From: Priestia iocasae
GTDB lineage: Bacteria; Bacillota; Bacilli; Bacillales; Bacillaceae_H
NCBI RefSeq assembly: GCF_016909075.1
Contig: NZ_JAFBFC010000003.1
Location: 372,001 to 436,000, forward strand
Direction of reading: 5' to 3'
Length of the DNA: 64,000 nt
Position numbers and translations under genes: made by a program. Positions within the stretch are counted from its first letter, which is position 1. The number at the start of each line of letters is the position of its first letter. The notes beneath the pieces were generated by a model that worked only from the letters and a program-made list of their open reading frames with translations, was not told where the DNA came from and searched no databases. Below, one piece after another: positions 42,117 to 51,620 of this stretch.

Positions 42117-44294
42117 TTATGACTCAACCTGATTTGATGACGGAGCAGGAAATTGAAAGACAATCTTTTTGTCTTGTTCATCCCACTTCAGAAATGCATC
42201 AAACGTTTTGTCACCTTTCTTAAAACCTTTAATTAGGTTGGTTTGACCATCTTTTAGTAATTTTTTGACGTTTGTTTGCGAAATCGTTTTACTTAATATT
42301 TTTTTAGAAATGGTAAAATTGCATTTTGTTTTTGCGTAATTTGAGCAGCCATAAAACTGGCCTTTTTCCATTACTTTTCCATCGCACAATTTACAAGTTC
42401 CAATTGAGACATTACGTGCTTTTTTATGCTTTGGTCCTTCAATTGATTCAACATCTAAACCATTAAAATCCCATGACTCTGCCGTTTGAATTGCATCTTG
42501 AATAATTTTTGCTGATAGTTTCTTTGTTTGCTCCATAAATGAACTAGCCGACGCTTTCCCTTGCCCAATCTCCGCCAGACGCTGCTCCCACTTGGCCGTC
42601 ATTTCCGGTGAAGCCAGTATTTTATCACCGATAGCGGTGATTAATACTTTTGCTTTATCAGTAGCAAACACTTGATTTTTTGTTACTTCAATATATTTGC
42701 GATCCTTTAGCATCGTAATAATGCCAGCACGAGTAGCTTCTGTTCCAAGTCCTTCTGATTTCATTAATACCTTCTCTAACTCTTCGTTATCAAGATGCTT
42801 TCCTGCTGTTTTCATAAGAGTAATCAATTGTCCTTCTGTATAACGCTTAGGAGGCTGTGTTTTTCCTTCTTTTACTTGAACATCTACTACTTTCCCTTCT
42901 TCCCCTTTTACAACGTTGGGTAGGATCACATCTTTATCATCCTTATTTTGTTGAAACAACACTTTTCGCCAGCCTTCTTGAATTTGTTGTTTCCCTTTTG
43001 AAATAAATTCAGCACGACCATCTACAAGAGTAAGAAGTGTTGTATAGTCAAAAATCGCTTTCTCATGATGAGCAGCTAGTAAGCGTCTCACAACTAAATC
43101 GTAGATTTTACGCTCATCTCCTGATAACGTCGATGGATCTTTTACTTGTTCTGTTGGAATGATTGCATAGTGATCCGTTACTTTCTTTTCATTCACAAAC
43201 CGCTTATTATTGATAATCGATGGGTTTGGGAGTGGAAAGTAAGATGCATAGTCTTGGAATTGGCTTAGCTTTTGTAAAATATCTGGAAATGTTTCCGCCT
43301 CACCTTTTGTTACATAGTTAGAATCAGATCGAGGATAGGATACAATTCCTTTTTGATAAAGCGATTGCAACACATCTAATGTTTTTTTAGGAGAAAATTT
43401 GTACATACTGTTTGCAGTCGCTTGAAGAGAGGATAAATTAAATAGGAGCGGTGGCTGAAATTCTTTCCTCTCTGTATCTAGCTCTTTTACTTGTGCATCT
43501 TTTCGTTGACAAAAAGCGGCGATTTTCACTGCCATCTCTTGAGTAGTTAATCGCGATTCTTGCTCTTTTTGCCATTTTCCTTCATATGTCTTTCCGTTCA
43601 TATTAAATGTCGCAAACACTTCCCAAAAAGGCTCTGATTTAAATGATTCAATTTCTTTTTCTCGCTTCACAATTAAAGCCAATGTGGGCGTTTGCACACG
43701 ACCTGCTGAAAACACGTCTTGAATACCTTTACTTTTGAGCAAAATGCTATACACACGAGAAGCATTCATGCCTACAACCCAATCAGCGCATGCTCTCGTG
43801 TACGCTTCATAGTAGAGATTTCTCGTCTCTTCTTCATCTTTTAACTGTTGAAACCCTTCATAAATTGATTTTGGAGTTAAAGAGGAAATCCACAATCGTT
43901 TCATTGGCTTTTTAACACCCGCTAAATGAATGATGTTGCGAATAATCAGTTCTCCTTCACGTCCTGCATCTCCTGCATGGATGACTTCTGTCACAGTCGG
44001 TTTTTTAAGTAGCTGCTTAACAATTTGAAATTGCTTCGCTTTTGACTTGGTCACTTCATATTTGAATTGATTTGGAATAATAGGCAGCGTATCTAACGAC
44101 CACTTTTTCCATTCAGACTTATATGTTTGCGGATCAACTAGCTGACACAAATGACCGACCGCCCACGTTACATATGCCCCTTTTGAAAACAGTTCGTTAG
44201 GTAAAATCTCTATGTAACCTTGATGTTTTTTTGTCTTAAATTGAGAAGCTAACGTTGAACCTTGATCTGGCTTCTCGGCAATAATTACTTTCAT
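42117..44294 (-). CDS. topB: DNA topoisomerase III
   Basis: The 725-aa type IA topoisomerase starts at the ATG (44294) behind TAGGAG; an upstream in-frame start lacks one. The Toprim domain begins KVIIAEKPDQGS, with HAGDAGREGELI carrying the metal acids. The catalytic Tyr is in GIVSYPRSDSNYV, and GLGTEATRAGII follows. A C-terminal zinc finger has Cys in CKLCDG and YGCSNYAKTKC. It relaxes and decatenates DNA. B. subtilis TopB has nearly the same length. Confidence 0.96.
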   Translation of the reverse strand: MKVIIAEKPDQGSTLASQFKTKKHQGYIEILPNELFSKGAYVTWAVGHLCQLVDPQTYKSEWKKWSLDTLPIIPNQFKYEVTKSKAKQFQIVKQLLKKPTVTEVIHAGDAGREGELIIRNIIHLAGVKKPMKRLWISSLTPKSIYEGFQQLKDEEETRNLYYEAYTRACADWVVGMNASRVYSILLKSKGIQDVFSAGRVQTPTLALIVKREKEIESFKSEPFWEVFATFNMNGKTYEGKWQKEQESRLTTQEMAVKIAAFCQRKDAQVKELDTERKEFQPPLLFNLSSLQATANSMYKFSPKKTLDVLQSLYQKGIVSYPRSDSNYVTKGEAETFPDILQKLSQFQDYASYFPLPNPSIINNKRFVNEKKVTDHYAIIPTEQVKDPSTLSGDERKIYDLVVRRLLAAHHEKAIFDYTTLLTLVDGRAEFISKGKQQIQEGWRKVLFQQNKDDKDVILPNVVKGEEGKVVDVQVKEGKTQPPKRYTEGQLITLMKTAGKHLDNEELEKVLMKSEGLGTEATRAGIITMLKDRKYIEVTKNQVFATDKAKVLITAIGDKILASPEMTAKWEQRLAEIGQGKASASSFMEQTKKLSAKIIQDAIQTAESWDFNGLDVESIEGPKHKKARNVSIGTCKLCDGKVMEKGQFYGCSNYAKTKCNFTISKKILSKTISQTNVKKLLKDGQTNLIKGFKKGDKTFDAFLKWDEQDKKIVFQFPAPSSNQVES

Positions 44295-44358
44295 TGAAAA
44301 ACTCCTAACAAAATAAAATGAACCGCAGCTAAATCCAAATCTTATTATATAAAACATA

Positions 44359-44385
44359 AGACATGACTCACAAGCAGTCATGTCT
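44359..44385 (-). terminator. Hairpin between the RHH-like gene and topB
   Basis: AGACATGACT pairs with AGTCATGTCT around a 7-nt loop. Only a weak T-rich tract follows on the minus strand. Confidence 0.6.
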
Positions 44386-44403
44386 CATTCTCTTTGTTCT
44401 ATT

Positions 44404-44949
44404 TTACCTTTTCTTCTGCAGTTCACCGTATAGTCGACTAATTGCATAGGCAATCGGCTCTTCGTACGATTGATGTCCACTCGCGACCGTAATCTCTTTT
44501 AGCATGCTATAAATATGCGGCTGTAATTTCACTTGTAACGTCACTTTAGGTTCATTCACTTTAGGTGCATTTGCATTTTCCGTTGAAGTGGTTGTCCCTT
44601 CTGCCCCTTTTTCTGCAATCCAAATTGCATCTTCTGCTGTTTCCACTTTTCCGTATTGACGGATCCAACCTTTTGCCATATTTAATGTGTAAAGAATAAA
44701 TTCTTTATTGTTTGCTGTATTTTTTGTCTCAAACTGATGATTTGTCACAAACACAGCTTGATACAACAGCACACTGATGACTTCATCTTTTAATTGAAGC
44801 TTTCGCAATTCATCAATTAAATCTGCGACATACTTAGGCAAGGGCATAAATACACCTTTTACTTCTTTCACAAGATCCATCGCAATTGATTCTGTTGAAT
44901 ATCGCTTAAAGTCTTTTATAATATCTTTCATTGCAGTCTCATTCGACAT
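44404..44949 (-). CDS. Unknown protein with a C-terminal ribbon-helix-helix-like domain
   Basis: The 181-aa protein is counted from the ATG behind GGTGGTG; an in-frame ATG 21 bases upstream lacks a site. The first 110 residues are helical, the middle is a low-complexity linker (GTTTSTENANAPK). The last 45 residues show the pattern VTLQVKLQPHIYSMLKEI, then SYEEPIAYAISRLY. One strand plus two helices recalls RHH DNA-binding domains. A regulator role is inference. It lies upstream of topB on the same strand. Confidence 0.6.
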   Translation of the reverse strand: MSNETAMKDIIKDFKRYSTESIAMDLVKEVKGVFMPLPKYVADLIDELRKLQLKDEVISVLLYQAVFVTNHQFETKNTANNKEFILYTLNMAKGWIRQYGKVETAEDAIWIAEKGAEGTTTSTENANAPKVNEPKVTLQVKLQPHIYSMLKEITVASGHQSYEEPIAYAISRLYGELQKKR

Positions 44950-45062
44950 GAACACACCACCAACATTCATAATATATCCTTATTATATAGGAAAGTACAA
45001 AATGTTCATATAGGTTGTGTGATATACTCAAAAAATCCTACAATTTGCTAAAATAATGGCTT

Positions 45063-45848
45063 CTACCGTGAGACTAGATACGTATAAAGCAGATGACCGA
45101 TCTGTGTAATGGTTTGACGACCTATATGATTGTTCTCCAATTGATCAATTAAAACGGCAATATATGCCGTTTTACCTTTGTAACGAATAATCGCACAGTC
45201 ATGCTCCACTCCAGGTAATTCACCTGTTTTATTTGCAACTGAAACAATCTGTCGATTCATCATGGCAGGTAGTTTATCATAAAATTGCTGCTGCCCTAAA
45301 ATGTGAAGCATCATATCACGACTTGTGCTTTCAAATAAGGTACTTTTATCAATTGCCTTTAAACACCTTATCATATCAGAAGCAGATGTTTGATTATCGA
45401 AGCCTCTTTCCATCCCTTCAAAATCCATCAACTTCCGCTTAATCGATGTATGCTCGAGAGAAAGGACATTGCATAATTCATCAATCGATTTTCTACCTAG
45501 TCGATCAATTAACAGATTCGTAGCTGTATTATCAGATACGATAATCATTAATGTTAGCAAGTCTTTTACCGTAAGAGTTATAGTATCTGATAAAGCCGAT
45601 AATACACCAGCTCCTCCGACTTTTTCTTTTGGAGGAATTGTAACTAGTTGCTCTAAATCAATGACTTCTTGCTGAGCTTGTCGAACTCCCGCTAATAAGA
45701 TAGGAATTTTTATTAAACTAGCAGCTGGATAGATTTCTTGACTATTAATAGAAATGGTGTGTGGATGTAAATCAATTGCTATACTTACTCGACCTTCACA
45801 TTGAGTGATTACATCATAAATAGATTGCTCTAACGATACGATATTCAT
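45063..45848 (-). CDS. Cytoplasmic class-A-beta-lactamase-like serine hydrolase
   Basis: The 261-aa protein has the SxxK motif SLIK (Ser44, Lys47), an SDN motif (Ser105) and KTG (207-209), the three marks of the penicillin-recognising fold. It lacks a signal peptide. The ExxLN general-base motif of true class A lactamases is not evident; DNQTSASDM (151-159) takes the nearby position. It follows ykfD by 15 bp with an AAAAGGA site, so it is the last gene of the dpp-ykf operon. It probably hydrolyses an imported murein peptide or amide. That is inference. Confidence 0.85.
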   Translation of the reverse strand: MNIVSLEQSIYDVITQCEGRVSIAIDLHPHTISINSQEIYPAASLIKIPILLAGVRQAQQEVIDLEQLVTIPPKEKVGGAGVLSALSDTITLTVKDLLTLMIIVSDNTATNLLIDRLGRKSIDELCNVLSLEHTSIKRKLMDFEGMERGFDNQTSASDMIRCLKAIDKSTLFESTSRDMMLHILGQQQFYDKLPAMMNRQIVSVANKTGELPGVEHDCAIIRYKGKTAYIAVLIDQLENNHIGRQTITQIGHLLYTYLVSR

Positions 45849-45863
45849 TTGACATCTATCCTT

Positions 45864-46877
45864 TTACTTTGTTACAGCGATTTCATGGTGATTTTGGTCG
45901 CCCATAATGCTTTTATCATACAAATGGCAAGCAACAAAATGCTTCTCTTCTACTTCTTGCCACTGTGGTTTTTTTGTTGCACAAGCTTCCATCGCAAATG
46001 GACATCGTGTTCGAAACACACAGCCGCTAGGAGGATTCATCGGACTTGGAATCTCACCTTTTAAAATCATTCGTTCGCGCGTATCTTCTACATCTGGATC
46101 TGGAATTGGAATAGCAGACAATAAAGCTTGCGTATATGGGTGAAGCGGCTTTTTATAAAGCTCGTTACTTTCTGTCAATTCCACCAAATGCCCTAAATAC
46201 ATCACACCAATACGATCACTAATATGCTTAACCATTGAAAGATCATGAGCGATAAACAGATAGGTTAAGCCTTTCTCTTTTTGCAACTTTTTCATTAAAT
46301 TCACAACTTGTGCTTGAACAGATACATCTAAAGCCGAAATTGGCTCATCTGCAATAATAAAATCTGGATTTAATGCTAGTGCTCGTGCAATGCCAATACG
46401 TTGTCTTTGTCCACCACTAAATTCATGTGGATAGCGATTAGCATGATCTCGATTTAGTCCAACATCTTCTAATAATTGATAGATACGCTCTAACCGTTCT
46501 TTTTTGTCAGTATATAAACCATGCGCCTCCATTGGTTCTGCGATAATTTCACGTACAGTTGAACGTGGATTAAGTGACGCGTAAGGATCTTGAAAGATCA
46601 TTTGCACGTTTCGATAGAAAGATAGCTTCTCTTTTTCGGTTAGTGTATGTACATTCTTGCCGTCGTAGCGTACTTCTCCATCTGTTCGATTATACAAGCT
46701 AATAATTGTACGCCCCGTTGTAGACTTACCGCATCCAGACTCACCAACTAAGCCAAATGTTTCTCCTTTATATATATCAAATGATACATCATCAACCGCT
46801 TTTAACGTTTTACCCTTCTCAAGATGAAAGTACTTTTTTAGGTTCTTTACTTCTAGTAGTTTGTGCTTTGTCATCAT
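45864..46877 (-). CDS. ykfD: Oligopeptide ABC transporter ATPase (YkfD/DppF-like)
   Basis: The 337-aa ATPase has Walker [13 protein letters not shown], signature [14 protein letters not shown], Walker [14 protein letters not shown], and the C-terminal oligopeptide/dipeptide domain with a cysteine cluster [17 protein letters not shown]. Its start overlaps the ykfC stop by one base (TAATG). With DppD it gives the two ATPases of the DppBC permease. Confidence 0.93.
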   Translation of the reverse strand: MMTKHKLLEVKNLKKYFHLEKGKTLKAVDDVSFDIYKGETFGLVGESGCGKSTTGRTIISLYNRTDGEVRYDGKNVHTLTEKEKLSFYRNVQMIFQDPYASLNPRSTVREIIAEPMEAHGLYTDKKERLERIYQLLEDVGLNRDHANRYPHEFSGGQRQRIGIARALALNPDFIIADEPISALDVSVQAQVVNLMKKLQKEKGLTYLFIAHDLSMVKHISDRIGVMYLGHLVELTESNELYKKPLHPYTQALLSAIPIPDPDVEDTRERMILKGEIPSPMNPPSGCVFRTRCPFAMEACATKKPQWQEVEEKHFVACHLYDKSIMGDQNHHEIAVTK

Positions 46878-47797
46878 TAAGCCTCCGTCTCTTGCCAGTA
46901 ACGTCTTGCTACACAGAGTTCTTTTTCATAATACGTACCTTCTAATGAAAGAATCTCGATATCCTTACCCGTTTTTGGAGAATGAATCATTTTCCCCTCT
47001 CCGTAGTAAATCCCTACATGACGGACATTTCCTTTTCCTTCATCATTTGCAAAGAATACTAAATCTCCACGTTTCAACTGATCAAATGGTACATTTTCAC
47101 CTTTTGTAGCTTGATCGTGTGCATCCCGTGGAATAAGGTAGCCATTTGCCTTACACATTGTGTAACTAAAACCTGAGCAGTCGAACCCATAGCTACTCAT
47201 TCCACCCCATAAATAAGGTAATCCTAGAAATAACTCACCTGCTTTTACAATATCATCACCGTTTCCTTTTACCCTGCTTGGATTTGTTGATGATAGCATA
47301 ATATCTTGACGATTTAAGTATCCTTTACCATGTGGGGTCCATACCTCAACCACTTCATCATATTCTTTTAAAACAGGTAACGTTGTTTGAAAGGTTAGCT
47401 CGAACTTCTTTTGATTTTGTGCGCTATATAAGTCTGTAAAAGCACGTGTTACAATCGCAAATTGAGTTAACTCAACTTGTTCGTCACTTTTTACGAGCTG
47501 ATGGCTAGGAATCCACCCAGGGTAGCCTCGGTTGTCTTTTGAAGAAGTTTGTTCAGTAATGACCACATGTGACCATTCTCCCTTCTCTTCCGTGACAATC
47601 ACTTCTTGCCCAAATAATACTTGCGATTGAACAAGATTGCGGTCACATAACTCTAACCGTGTTTCATAAGTTAAGGAATCTAGCCACTTTTGGATGTCTA
47701 CTGAACTCGAAATAGCTAGTTTATCGATTTCACGAGCTGAATTAAAAGACGTCCAAACCGTTGCAACTGGAACACTTATGACTGCCTTTTTACTCAC
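46877..47797 (-). CDS. ykfC: NlpC/P60 gamma-D-Glu-L-diamino acid endopeptidase
   Basis: The 306-aa protein has N-terminal SH3-like domains (about 1-175) and a C-terminal NlpC/P60 domain with catalytic Cys in GFDCSGFSY, His in VRHVGIYYG and a third polar residue in MIHSP. It lacks a signal peptide and so works inside the cell on imported murein peptides. The start is GTG behind GGAGG. Position matches B. subtilis ykfC. Confidence 0.94.
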   Translation of the reverse strand: MSKKAVISVPVATVWTSFNSAREIDKLAISSSVDIQKWLDSLTYETRLELCDRNLVQSQVLFGQEVIVTEEKGEWSHVVITEQTSSKDNRGYPGWIPSHQLVKSDEQVELTQFAIVTRAFTDLYSAQNQKKFELTFQTTLPVLKEYDEVVEVWTPHGKGYLNRQDIMLSSTNPSRVKGNGDDIVKAGELFLGLPYLWGGMSSYGFDCSGFSYTMCKANGYLIPRDAHDQATKGENVPFDQLKRGDLVFFANDEGKGNVRHVGIYYGEGKMIHSPKTGKDIEILSLEGTYYEKELCVARRYWQETEA

Positions 47798-47820
47798 CTT
47801 TCATTCCTCCTCTACTTTTC

Positions 47821-48900
47821 TTACGTGTGAATACGTTCAATGCCTAGTCCTGATGTAGTTGGCATCATGATTTTACGTCCTTCGTACTTTATTCCTCCTA
47901 CAATTACATCTTTTGCAAGCATAAGAGGCGCATCAAAATCAAACCTTGTTATGTTTTTCTTACTAGCTGCAAAGTGGGCAGCGGCAGTAATGCCAAGACG
48001 CGTTTCAATCATGCTTCCTACCATGCACTCGACCCCACACACTTCAGCGAAAGCATTAATTTTTTGCGCCTGATAAATGCCACCAGCTTTCATCAGCTTA
48101 ATGTTAATTAAATCTGCACTTCGTGTTTTTAGCACTTCAAATGCTTGCTTAGGTGTAAACACACTTTCATCTGCCATGATGAGCGTATCTACCCCATCTG
48201 TTACTTGTTTTAACCCTTCTATATCAGCCGCTTGCACAGGCTGTTCGACTAATTCAATCTCTAAACCAAGGTCTTCCATCGTTCGAATTGCTCTCACCGC
48301 AGCTTTTGGAGTCCATCCTTGATTAGCATCTAATCGTATTTTAATGTCGTATCCAATACGCTTCCGAATTTCTTGAATACGCTTAATATCTGTTTCAATT
48401 TCATCTTTTCCTACTTTAATTTTTAAGACGTCGAAACCTTGCTGAACATATTCTGCCGCGTCTTCTCCCATTTCTGCTGGGCTATTTACACTGACGGTAT
48501 AATCTGTTTCAAGTTCGCTTTGATATCCTCCAAGAAGCTGATAGAGAGGTAGATTACAATGTTGAGCCAAGCAATCGTAAATAGCCATGTCAACAGCTGC
48601 CTTTGCACTAGAATTTTGAACTAAGCGTGCATTGATTTGTTGAAACAAAGATTCATGGTTTAGAAGACTTTGTCCGATCAGTGCTGGCTTTAACACATGA
48701 TGTATCGCTGATTCAATGCTCGCTAAACTATCTCCTGTAATAACAACCGTCGGAGGCGCTTCTCCCCATCCAACAATGTTATTTTCACATGTTAGCTTTA
48801 CAACAATGGCTTCTGCTACTTCGACTGTTCGAAGTGCGGTTTTAAATGGCTTATGTAAGGGAACCGCTATTCGGAACGTTTCTAGCTGTGTAATTTTCAT
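47821..48900 (-). CDS. ykfB: L-Ala-D/L-Glu epimerase
   Basis: The 359-aa enzyme belongs to the enolase superfamily. Catalytic Lys pair regions are LKIKVGKDE (about 160) and INIKLMKAGG (about 265); metal ligands lie in RLDANQGW, IELVEQPV and MADESVF. It epimerises the L-Ala-D-Glu released by YkfC so that ordinary dipeptidases can split it. Its start overlaps the end of ykfA by 4 bp. Confidence 0.95.
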   Translation of the reverse strand: MKITQLETFRIAVPLHKPFKTALRTVEVAEAIVVKLTCENNIVGWGEAPPTVVITGDSLASIESAIHHVLKPALIGQSLLNHESLFQQINARLVQNSSAKAAVDMAIYDCLAQHCNLPLYQLLGGYQSELETDYTVSVNSPAEMGEDAAEYVQQGFDVLKIKVGKDEIETDIKRIQEIRKRIGYDIKIRLDANQGWTPKAAVRAIRTMEDLGLEIELVEQPVQAADIEGLKQVTDGVDTLIMADESVFTPKQAFEVLKTRSADLINIKLMKAGGIYQAQKINAFAEVCGVECMVGSMIETRLGITAAAHFAASKKNITRFDFDAPLMLAKDVIVGGIKYEGRKIMMPTTSGLGIERIHT

Positions 48901-49838
48901 TCTGCTTCATCCTTTTCTTCAATGCCACTTTCGACAATGAATGTTTGGTCGTATGTATTCATCCTTCCAATAGAGCCAATTGGGATTGCAATAGTAGGTG
49001 AACAATGCCCAATTTTAAAGCCTTTCATTGTTGGCTTATTCGCTTGTGCAATATGATACGTAAAAATCTCGTCTAATGTTAGCGACTGTTCTCGCTTCAC
49101 AGGGTCACAATTGTGGAAATCACCGATGATAATCCCTTCTGCATCTTGAAATTTCCCTGCCATTTTTAGTTGATTGACCATGCGATCAACTTTATACGGT
49201 TCTTCATCAATATCTTCAATAAAAAATACTTTTCCTTTTGTATCCACCTCAAATGGAGTTCCTAATGTATTGACTAACAACGTTAAATTACCACCAATTA
49301 CAGGGCCGCTTGCCTCACCCTCTACGACGGTTTCAAGCGGTGATAGATGATTTGTATATTCAATTGGCTGTTGGTTAAAGAGCTGTTGAAACGATTGTTT
49401 CGTCAATTCATGGACATCATCAAGTCCAATATCAGAACTTAACATTGGCCCATGAAATGTAACAAGTCCTGTTTGTTGATGAATGGCAGTATGTAAAAAC
49501 GTAATATCACTATAGCCCCAGAAAATTTTCGGATGCTGTTTAATAAGATCATAATTTAGTTTAGACACAATGCGCCCAGTACCAAATCCACCACAAGCAC
49601 AAACAATGGCATGAACCTCAGGGTCTTTAAACATACAATGTATGTCTTCTAAACGTTCTTCATCTGTTCCTGCTAAATAACCATATTCCTTGTAAACGGA
49701 TGTTCCTATCTTCACGTTTAGCCCTAATTCCTTCAGGAAGTCCAGTGACTTTTTTAATTGTTTTGCATTAGGAGGACTTGCCGGGGCAATAATTCCAACT
49801 GTATCTCCTCGTTTTAGTCTTGCTGGTTTCATAGTCAT
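48897..49838 (-). CDS. ykfA: LD-carboxypeptidase (S66 family)
   Basis: The 313-aa protein has the S66 opening KRGDTVGIIAPASPP, the ACGGFGTGRI stretch (in place of the usual RGGYG), the nucleophile Ser in FWGYSDITFLH, and the later Glu and His in FFIEDIDEEPYKVDRM and IGHCSP. It cuts the L,D bond to release the terminal D-amino acid of murein tetrapeptide. No signal peptide is present, so it is cytoplasmic. It precedes ykfB in the recycling operon. Confidence 0.93.
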   Translation of the reverse strand: MTMKPARLKRGDTVGIIAPASPPNAKQLKKSLDFLKELGLNVKIGTSVYKEYGYLAGTDEERLEDIHCMFKDPEVHAIVCACGGFGTGRIVSKLNYDLIKQHPKIFWGYSDITFLHTAIHQQTGLVTFHGPMLSSDIGLDDVHELTKQSFQQLFNQQPIEYTNHLSPLETVVEGEASGPVIGGNLTLLVNTLGTPFEVDTKGKVFFIEDIDEEPYKVDRMVNQLKMAGKFQDAEGIIIGDFHNCDPVKREQSLTLDEIFTYHIAQANKPTMKGFKIGHCSPTIAIPIGSIGRMNTYDQTFIVESGIEEKDEAE

Positions 49839-49859
49839 TTTTCTTCACCTCTTTATGAG

Positions 49860-49909
49860 AAAAAGAGAGGGAGATGACTCTCAGGAACAAAAAGAAACGC
49901 TCCCTTTTT
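49860..49909 (-). other. Imperfect hairpin between dppE and ykfA
   Basis: AAAAAGAGAGGGAG can pair imperfectly with CTCCCTTTTT in the 110-bp gap. A T-run follows on the minus strand. A weak attenuator after dppE would leave more binding protein than recycling enzymes. That is inference. Confidence 0.5.
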
Positions 49910-49948
49910 CTTGGTCAACTCCACTCACTATACTCTAAAATTATTTAA

Positions 49949-51580
49949 TTAGTTTTTATCTGCCCATTTCAGTTCCATATATCCAACAGGATGACGAACG
50001 ATATCAGATACTTTTTCATTTTGTAAATATACGTGATTATAAAAATGAATTGGAATAATTGGCATTTCATCAAGTAAAATCTTCTCTGCTTCATACATTA
50101 ACTCAAAACGCTTTGCTTCATCTGCTTCATTCATCGCTTGTTTAACTAAGCTATCATACTGCTCGTTGCTCCAAGCTGTACGGTTCATTGAATGTCCTGT
50201 TTGGAAGTTTTCTAAGAAGTTAATTGGATCTGCGTAGTCTGCTAAGAATGAGCTACGAGATAATTGGAACTTAAGTGCTTTTTGCTCATCTTGGAAGACG
50301 TTCCATTCCATGTTCGCTAGCTTCACATCGACACCTAAGTTTTCTTTGTACATCTGCTGAAGTGCTTCAGCAATCTTCTTATGTGTATCACTTGTGCTAT
50401 ACGTTAAAGTAACCTCTGGAAGTGTGTCATACCCTTCTTCTTGCATTCCTTTTTCAAGTAATGCTTTTGCTTCTTCAAGGTTTGTTTTTGCTAAATCACC
50501 GCTTGTTTCACGGAAGTCTTTTTCTGCTGCATCGTTAAAGCCGTAAGAAACGAAACCATACGCTGGCTTTTCTTCATTTTTCGTTACAAAATCAACCATT
50601 TGTTGTTGATCGACTGCTAAAGCAAACGCTTTACGAATGTTTTTGTTTTGGAATGGCTCTTTTTCTAAGTTAAAACGGTAGAAATAGGTTCCTGCTTGAT
50701 CTTCTACTTTTACTTTACCTTCACTAAATAGCTTCTCACTTAAATCAGCTGGAACATCTGCCGTATCAAGCTCTCCTGTTTGGAATAATTGATAGTCTGT
50801 ATTTGTGTCATTAACCATCGCCCAGTGAACTTTATCTAACTTTACTGTATCTGCATCCCAATATTGTTCGTTCTTTTCCATGACGAAGTGGCTATCGTGC
50901 TCCCACTCTGTTAATTTAAATGGTCCATTTGCTACAAATGTATCTGCTTCTGCAAACCATTTTGGATTGTCAGTTGCTACTTTTTCATTAATTGGGAAAA
51001 ATGCTGGATTTGCGATAACACTTAAGAAATACGCTTGTGGACTTGTTAATGTTACTTCAAATGTTTTTTCATCAACTGCTGCTACTTTCACATCATCAGC
51101 AGAGCCAGCGCCTGTGTTAAAAGCTTCTCCACCTTCAATAAAGTAACCTAAAAATGCTGCTGGTGAACCAGTTGCCGGATCTAATAGACGCTTCCAAGCA
51201 AATACAAAGTCTTGTGCCGTTACATCATCGCCATTTGACCATTTAGCATTATCACGAATATGAAACGTATACACTTTTCCATCCTCTGATACTTCCCATT
51301 TTTCTGCAATTGCAGCTTGTGGCTCATGATTTGCATCTAAACGCGTTAACCCTTCCATTAAGTTATTTAACGCATTCCAAGAAACGGAATCGAAACCGAT
51401 TGGTGGGTCAAAAGAAGTTGGCTCTGAACTATTGTTTAGACGTAATACTTTTTCACTGCTACCTTCCTTACTGCTTCCATCACTTTTTGCTGGCTCACTA
51501 CCCGCATCTTTCGTTGCCGTACAGGCAGCCAGTGCTAATACAAGCACAGCCATTACACATAATGAAATTAACTTTTTCAT
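49949..51580 (-). CDS. dppE: Dipeptide/oligopeptide-binding lipoprotein
   Basis: The 543-aa protein has a lipoprotein signal with lipobox LAAC (Cys20) and a charged linker rich in Ser/Gly. The mature protein is an SBP family 5 solute-binding protein, seen in SWNALNNLMEGLTRLD, KWEVSEDGKVYTFHIR and NDVTAQDFVFAWKRLLDP-like sequence. It should present murein tripeptides or other peptides to DppBC. It is the fifth gene of the operon. Confidence 0.95.
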   Translation of the reverse strand: MKKLISLCVMAVLVLALAACTATKDAGSEPAKSDGSSKEGSSEKVLRLNNSSEPTSFDPPIGFDSVSWNALNNLMEGLTRLDANHEPQAAIAEKWEVSEDGKVYTFHIRDNAKWSNGDDVTAQDFVFAWKRLLDPATGSPAAFLGYFIEGGEAFNTGAGSADDVKVAAVDEKTFEVTLTSPQAYFLSVIANPAFFPINEKVATDNPKWFAEADTFVANGPFKLTEWEHDSHFVMEKNEQYWDADTVKLDKVHWAMVNDTNTDYQLFQTGELDTADVPADLSEKLFSEGKVKVEDQAGTYFYRFNLEKEPFQNKNIRKAFALAVDQQQMVDFVTKNEEKPAYGFVSYGFNDAAEKDFRETSGDLAKTNLEEAKALLEKGMQEEGYDTLPEVTLTYSTSDTHKKIAEALQQMYKENLGVDVKLANMEWNVFQDEQKALKFQLSRSSFLADYADPINFLENFQTGHSMNRTAWSNEQYDSLVKQAMNEADEAKRFELMYEAEKILLDEMPIIPIHFYNHVYLQNEKVSDIVRHPVGYMELKWADKN

Positions 51581-51620
51581 GATGTTCCCCCTCTTTTTTA
51601 TTATCTATCAATCTATAAGA

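Noticed and set aside
45063..45848. Calling the serine hydrolase a beta-lactamase
   Set aside because: It lacks an export signal and a clear ExxLN motif, and its operon context points to murein-peptide metabolism.
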